Origin: Phycisphaerae bacterium
GTDB lineage: Bacteria; Planctomycetota; Phycisphaerae; Sedimentisphaerales; Anaerobacaceae
DNA: 14,741 bases
Assembly: GCA_030667885.1 (NCBI GenBank)
Contig: DAOUVA010000036.1
Coordinates: 1 to 14,741 of the forward strand
Direction: 5' to 3'
How positions within the stretch are numbered: the first letter of the stretch is position 1; every line of letters starts with the position of its first letter. Positions 11,919 to 14,741 of this stretch are shown here, one piece after another. The position numbers and the translations under genes were made by a program. Under the pieces are notes generated by a model. It was not told the DNA's origin. It searched no databases and saw only the letters and a program-made list of their open reading frames with translations.

Positions 11919-14156
11919 TCAATTGACAGGAAACACTATATCGTCAATCCACGCCGTATCCGAGCCTCTTGATACGGAACTGTCTTTTGTATAAATCCAT
12001 TTAAAAGTTCTTGTTCCTTCTTCTACAGGAAAAGAGACCTGGACCCAGTCTTTTTCTCCAGACCACTTGTCCTGTCTTGCTCCATCGATATAGAACTCAA
12101 AATGGTCACAATCTCGCTCGGATGACACTTTATGATAGAAGCTTATATCTCCCGAAATACAATCAAATCTTATACTTAATGCAGAGCTTTCATCGTCTCC
12201 GATTGAACCGGCGCGCGAACTATATTGACCGGAATTTTTCTCTTCTGAAGTAACAATCCAGTTTTCATTGTCATAACGTCTCCAGTCAAACGCACTGAAA
12301 TCGCCTGTTTCAAAATCTTCTATTGATGATAAAACAGGTGAGAAGCTGCCTGTCAGGCTGATGGTAGTGATTGTCTGTGGCGGAAGCGCCAGTGGTCGTG
12401 ACTGGTCGAAAGTGCCTGAATATTTCGTATGCTCTGTTTCACTGGTTCGGTAAACCCCGGAGCTGTCCGGAGAAAAACCACCCAATGAAAGCGTTAGATC
12501 GGTATCAATATCCGAGACATTGATGATTACAACGGTCAGCTTTGAACCATCTTCGTTCTTAAAGGCAGAGATTCGCAGTCCGGTCGAATCGGTCGAGGCT
12601 TTGACGCGATACCAGCCGGGGTCTGTAAATGCGGTGTACTGCTTAAAGGCATAATATGTGTGGTTAATTGTATAGCTGGGATTGGCCTGCCAGGGGAAAT
12701 CGAGGGTTACCAGACCGAACTCATCTCCCCAGAACAGATTGAAATAGAAATATGAGCATACGCCCTCGTGGACGAGGCTGTTGTGGATGTGGCGTGCCAG
12801 GTTCAATGCCACACTAAATGGCTTTTCATTGCTCCCCCGTGAATACTCTGTCTGGAACAAAGGCTTGTCACCGTAGTTAGCAGCAAAACTCTGCATGGCC
12901 GGGATGAATGAGTCGGGATTGTCATAGTCGCCATCGGCATAAAGGTGATGAGCATATCCATAAACATGACTGGGATCGATAAGTGCGTCGATAAATGCCC
13001 GTGAAGCACTGCAGCCGAAGGAATCAGGAGCGAGGAGCTTCGGCATATCGGTCATTCGAGAAGCCAGCTCCTGATATACCGCCTCGAAAGCCAGGTTGTA
13101 ACCCGCCCATTCTGCTGTCTCGGTAGGTGTGAATTTGCAGGAATCCATTTCGACCTGCCAATCCGGCTCATTTTGAACGCTCACATAATCGGCGTTTATG
13201 CCATGATTGGAATACACCTCCAGACTGTCTGCCCACCACTTGGCGAACTCTCTGTATTTATAACCGCCGCCGGGATATCGAGCGAGAGTTCCCGGTGCTG
13301 TACCATCATTGCCTATAAGATAAGCGGGCGGTGCCCCGGAAATAAGCAATATCTTTAACGGACGACCTAAGGAAGATTCCGCCGCAGCAACGATTTCAGC
13401 TGAGTTGGATATATAGATAGCCCTAATATCGTAAATGTTTTGTAAACTGTATATGTCGAGACCTAACTGTCCGAAAAGAACATCGTAGATTTCATTTTTC
13501 AAGGGGTGGGCAAGCAACCAATTATCATACCAGGTGCCGGAGGCGCCAAAACCTTCAAGCTCCTGATATACAGTACCCATATTCACAGAGCCGGTAGCGT
13601 CAGGTTTGGGAGGCTCGGGCGGTTCAGGCGTTCGTCCCAATACCTCTACATCATCGAGGTAATAATTTACCCCCTCCGCAGGGCCTTCGAAGTAAACGTC
13701 CAGAGTAGTCAGGATTCCAACCGCTTCAAGGGTGAACCGGCCTGAAAGCTGGGTCCATCGGCTGTCATATCCGGTTGTTTCATTCACGCGGGTATAGCTC
13801 GTGCCGCGGTCATCTCTTTGTTCGATGGTCACAATGATTGGCGCGCTGGAGGAATTTTCGAGTTTCATCCATGCGGAAATGGTGTATGTCTCGCCCGGAA
13901 TCATTTTACCTAATACCGATTGTTTAATTCCATCCCAGTAAAAGTTTCTGTTAGTGGCGTACCCGCTGTAGCTGCCGCTGCGGCTCACGGTGGATGTTAA
14001 GAAAGTGCCGCCCCGATCGCTCCATCCCGAAGTTCCCTCCTCGAAGCCCGGGTTGATAAGGAGATTTTCAACAGCTTGCCCGCGGGAAGACATTAATAAT
14101 GACAACAACAGTAAAAGAAAAAGCCGTAGGCTTGTGAAATTATTACAGACCTTCAT
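11919..14156 (-). CDS. Secreted GH30 glycoside hydrolase with flanking binding modules
   Basis: 745 residues from the ATG at 14156, preferred over the upstream in-frame start (14267) because AAGGAG lies about 11 bases before it and a signal peptide starts at once (RLFLLLLLSLLM, cleavage near residue 28). Residues about 31-173 form a CBM4/9/22-like module (NLLINPGFEEG, ending YYLDDVEVLG). A Pro-rich linker (TPEPPEPPKP) follows, then the GH30 barrel plus beta-sandwich (about 190-595). The acid/base is probably Glu330 (VSVQNEPDW) and the nucleophile Glu437 (LFQTEYSRG). A C-terminal sandwich domain (about 597-745, FETGDFSAFDW to AWIDDIVF) may bind carbohydrate. GH30 members cleave glucuronoxylan, beta-1,6-glucans and related bonds in retaining fashion; the xylanase-like reading is favoured but not proven. 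The expected Arg after GLD on strand 2 reads Ser (GLDIYSLQN). Confidence 0.9.
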   Translation of the reverse strand: MKVCNNFTSLRLFLLLLLSLLMSSRGQAVENLLINPGFEEGTSGWSDRGGTFLTSTVSRSGSYSGYATNRNFYWDGIKQSVLGKMIPGETYTISAWMKLENSSSAPIIVTIEQRDDRGTSYTRVNETTGYDSRWTQLSGRFTLEAVGILTTLDVYFEGPAEGVNYYLDDVEVLGRTPEPPEPPKPDATGSVNMGTVYQELEGFGASGTWYDNWLLAHPLKNEIYDVLFGQLGLDIYSLQNIYDIRAIYISNSAEIVAAAESSLGRPLKILLISGAPPAYLIGNDGTAPGTLARYPGGGYKYREFAKWWADSLEVYSNHGINADYVSVQNEPDWQVEMDSCKFTPTETAEWAGYNLAFEAVYQELASRMTDMPKLLAPDSFGCSASRAFIDALIDPSHVYGYAHHLYADGDYDNPDSFIPAMQSFAANYGDKPLFQTEYSRGSNEKPFSVALNLARHIHNSLVHEGVCSYFYFNLFWGDEFGLVTLDFPWQANPSYTINHTYYAFKQYTAFTDPGWYRVKASTDSTGLRISAFKNEDGSKLTVVIINVSDIDTDLTLSLGGFSPDSSGVYRTSETEHTKYSGTFDQSRPLALPPQTITTISLTGSFSPVLSSIEDFETGDFSAFDWRRYDNENWIVTSEEKNSGQYSSRAGSIGDDESSALSIRFDCISGDISFYHKVSSERDCDHFEFYIDGARQDKWSGEKDWVQVSFPVEEGTRTFKWIYTKDSSVSRGSDTAWIDDIVFPVN

Positions 14157-14741
14157 TTCTGTTACATCTCCTTCTCTAACAAAGCCATTTATTTCAAACC
14201 TCCAATTCGAAGGGCCTTGCGGAATGGCCCGCCGGATTGTAAATAAGTAAGACTGACCATAAGGCAAGATTAGAATCGACAGACACTAAGCAGTAAAACA
14301 ATATACGGTTTAAAAGCAACCACTTTGCTCGGTTCATAGAACCAGGCAATTGACCGCCTAACACCTTTCCTCCATTTTTGCCGTATTACCTTACTCCAAT
14401 TATTACCCATTACCTGACCACACATCAGGTCTTTGCCCAGGAACTATGGATACGTAATACGCCATGAAGCCAAAATCCGCATAGAGTCACCGACTTCATC
14501 TATCTATCTATTTAATACTAAATGCTTTATATTGTCAAGGTAAATTTTAAGAATTTTATTGGCCGCTTATTCAGTTTCATTTGTAATCCACTACAGGGAA
14601 ATCTGGATTAAAACAATAGCGCTGCGAAAAATTATCAGGTCGGACTGAACTGCTTCTACAAGACCGGCGTAGTTAATAAAAAAACCAACAGCCGAAAGAC
14701 AATACAATATATCACCTGAGACTGTGAGTTATGGCTTATCG
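14157..14741. other. Upstream region of the GH30 gene; no gene supported
   Basis: The leader region contains hairpins GGTTC-ATA-GAACC (14331-14343) and ACCTGA/TCAGGT with a 7-base loop (14412-14430), plus several ATTACC/TTACC repeats around 14384-14415. From 14560 to the end nothing could be supported except a short start-less open frame at 14614-14720 on the plus strand. Confidence 0.4.
14510..14538 (-). promoter_or_regulatory. Candidate promoter of the GH30 gene
   Basis: On the minus strand a perfect TTGACA (14538-14533) lies 17 bases from TTAAAT (14515-14510), four of six matches. A short ATCT tandem repeat (14498-14510) follows. Transcription from here would give a leader of about 345 bases, which is long. 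Confidence 0.35.

Noticed and set aside
14498..14510. ATCT tandem repeat as a phase-variation tract
   Set aside because: Only about three units, outside any coding sequence; too short to call variable.
14614..14720. Plus-strand open frame ending KTIQYIT
   Set aside because: Protein-like in places but no start codon or ribosome binding site, and no family recognised; too short to claim a gene fragment.

Overview
The window looks like chromosomal DNA from a planctomycete, most likely of the class Phycisphaerae (Sedimentisphaerales-like). This is inferred from gene content alone: a PQQ-like beta-propeller protein of the planctomycete type, an ECF sigma factor carrying a transmembrane segment and an extracytoplasmic tail, a Tat-exported hydroxypyruvate-isomerase-like protein, and large secreted LamG, discoidin and GH30 proteins. 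No rRNA, tRNA, CRISPR array, integrase or transposase was seen.

Layout. 1-1270 (-): 5' part of a secreted PQQ-like beta-propeller protein that runs off the left edge. 1271-1957: a long intergenic stretch that holds a compact minus-strand unit (promoter, 23-codon small ORF with a well-placed ribosome binding site, several hairpins, probable terminator), followed by the likely promoter of the propeller gene. 1958-5348 (-): two tandem paralogous secreted seven-bladed SBBP-type propellers. The downstream copy carries an extra, GC-rich N-terminal domain that appears to have been inserted between the shared leader and the propeller. 5563-6930 (+): a membrane-anchored ECF sigma factor, divergent from the SBBP genes. 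6945-7123 (-): a collapsed remnant of a third SBBP gene that still has its promoter, ribosome binding site, start and last few codons. 7573-8496 (+): a Tat-signal sugar isomerase/epimerase. 8811-11636 (+): a secreted multi-module carbohydrate-binding protein with no recognisable catalytic domain. 11919-14156 (-): a secreted GH30 glycoside hydrolase with flanking binding modules. 14157-14741: a long leader or promoter region and nothing else that could be supported.

How it fits together. The right half points to breakdown of plant- or algal-type polysaccharide outside the cytoplasm: a GH30 enzyme, a glycan-binding protein and an exported sugar isomerase-like enzyme. The left half looks like a surface or periplasmic propeller-protein locus with a sigma factor that could carry its own membrane sensor domain. 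That the sigma factor controls the SBBP genes is inferred from divergent arrangement only.

The observations most worth following are the small ORF/RNA unit at 1505-1907, the domain insertion in the 1958-3799 gene, the short leader ORFs that overlap the start codon by ATGA at all three SBBP loci, and the SBBP remnant behind the sigma gene.
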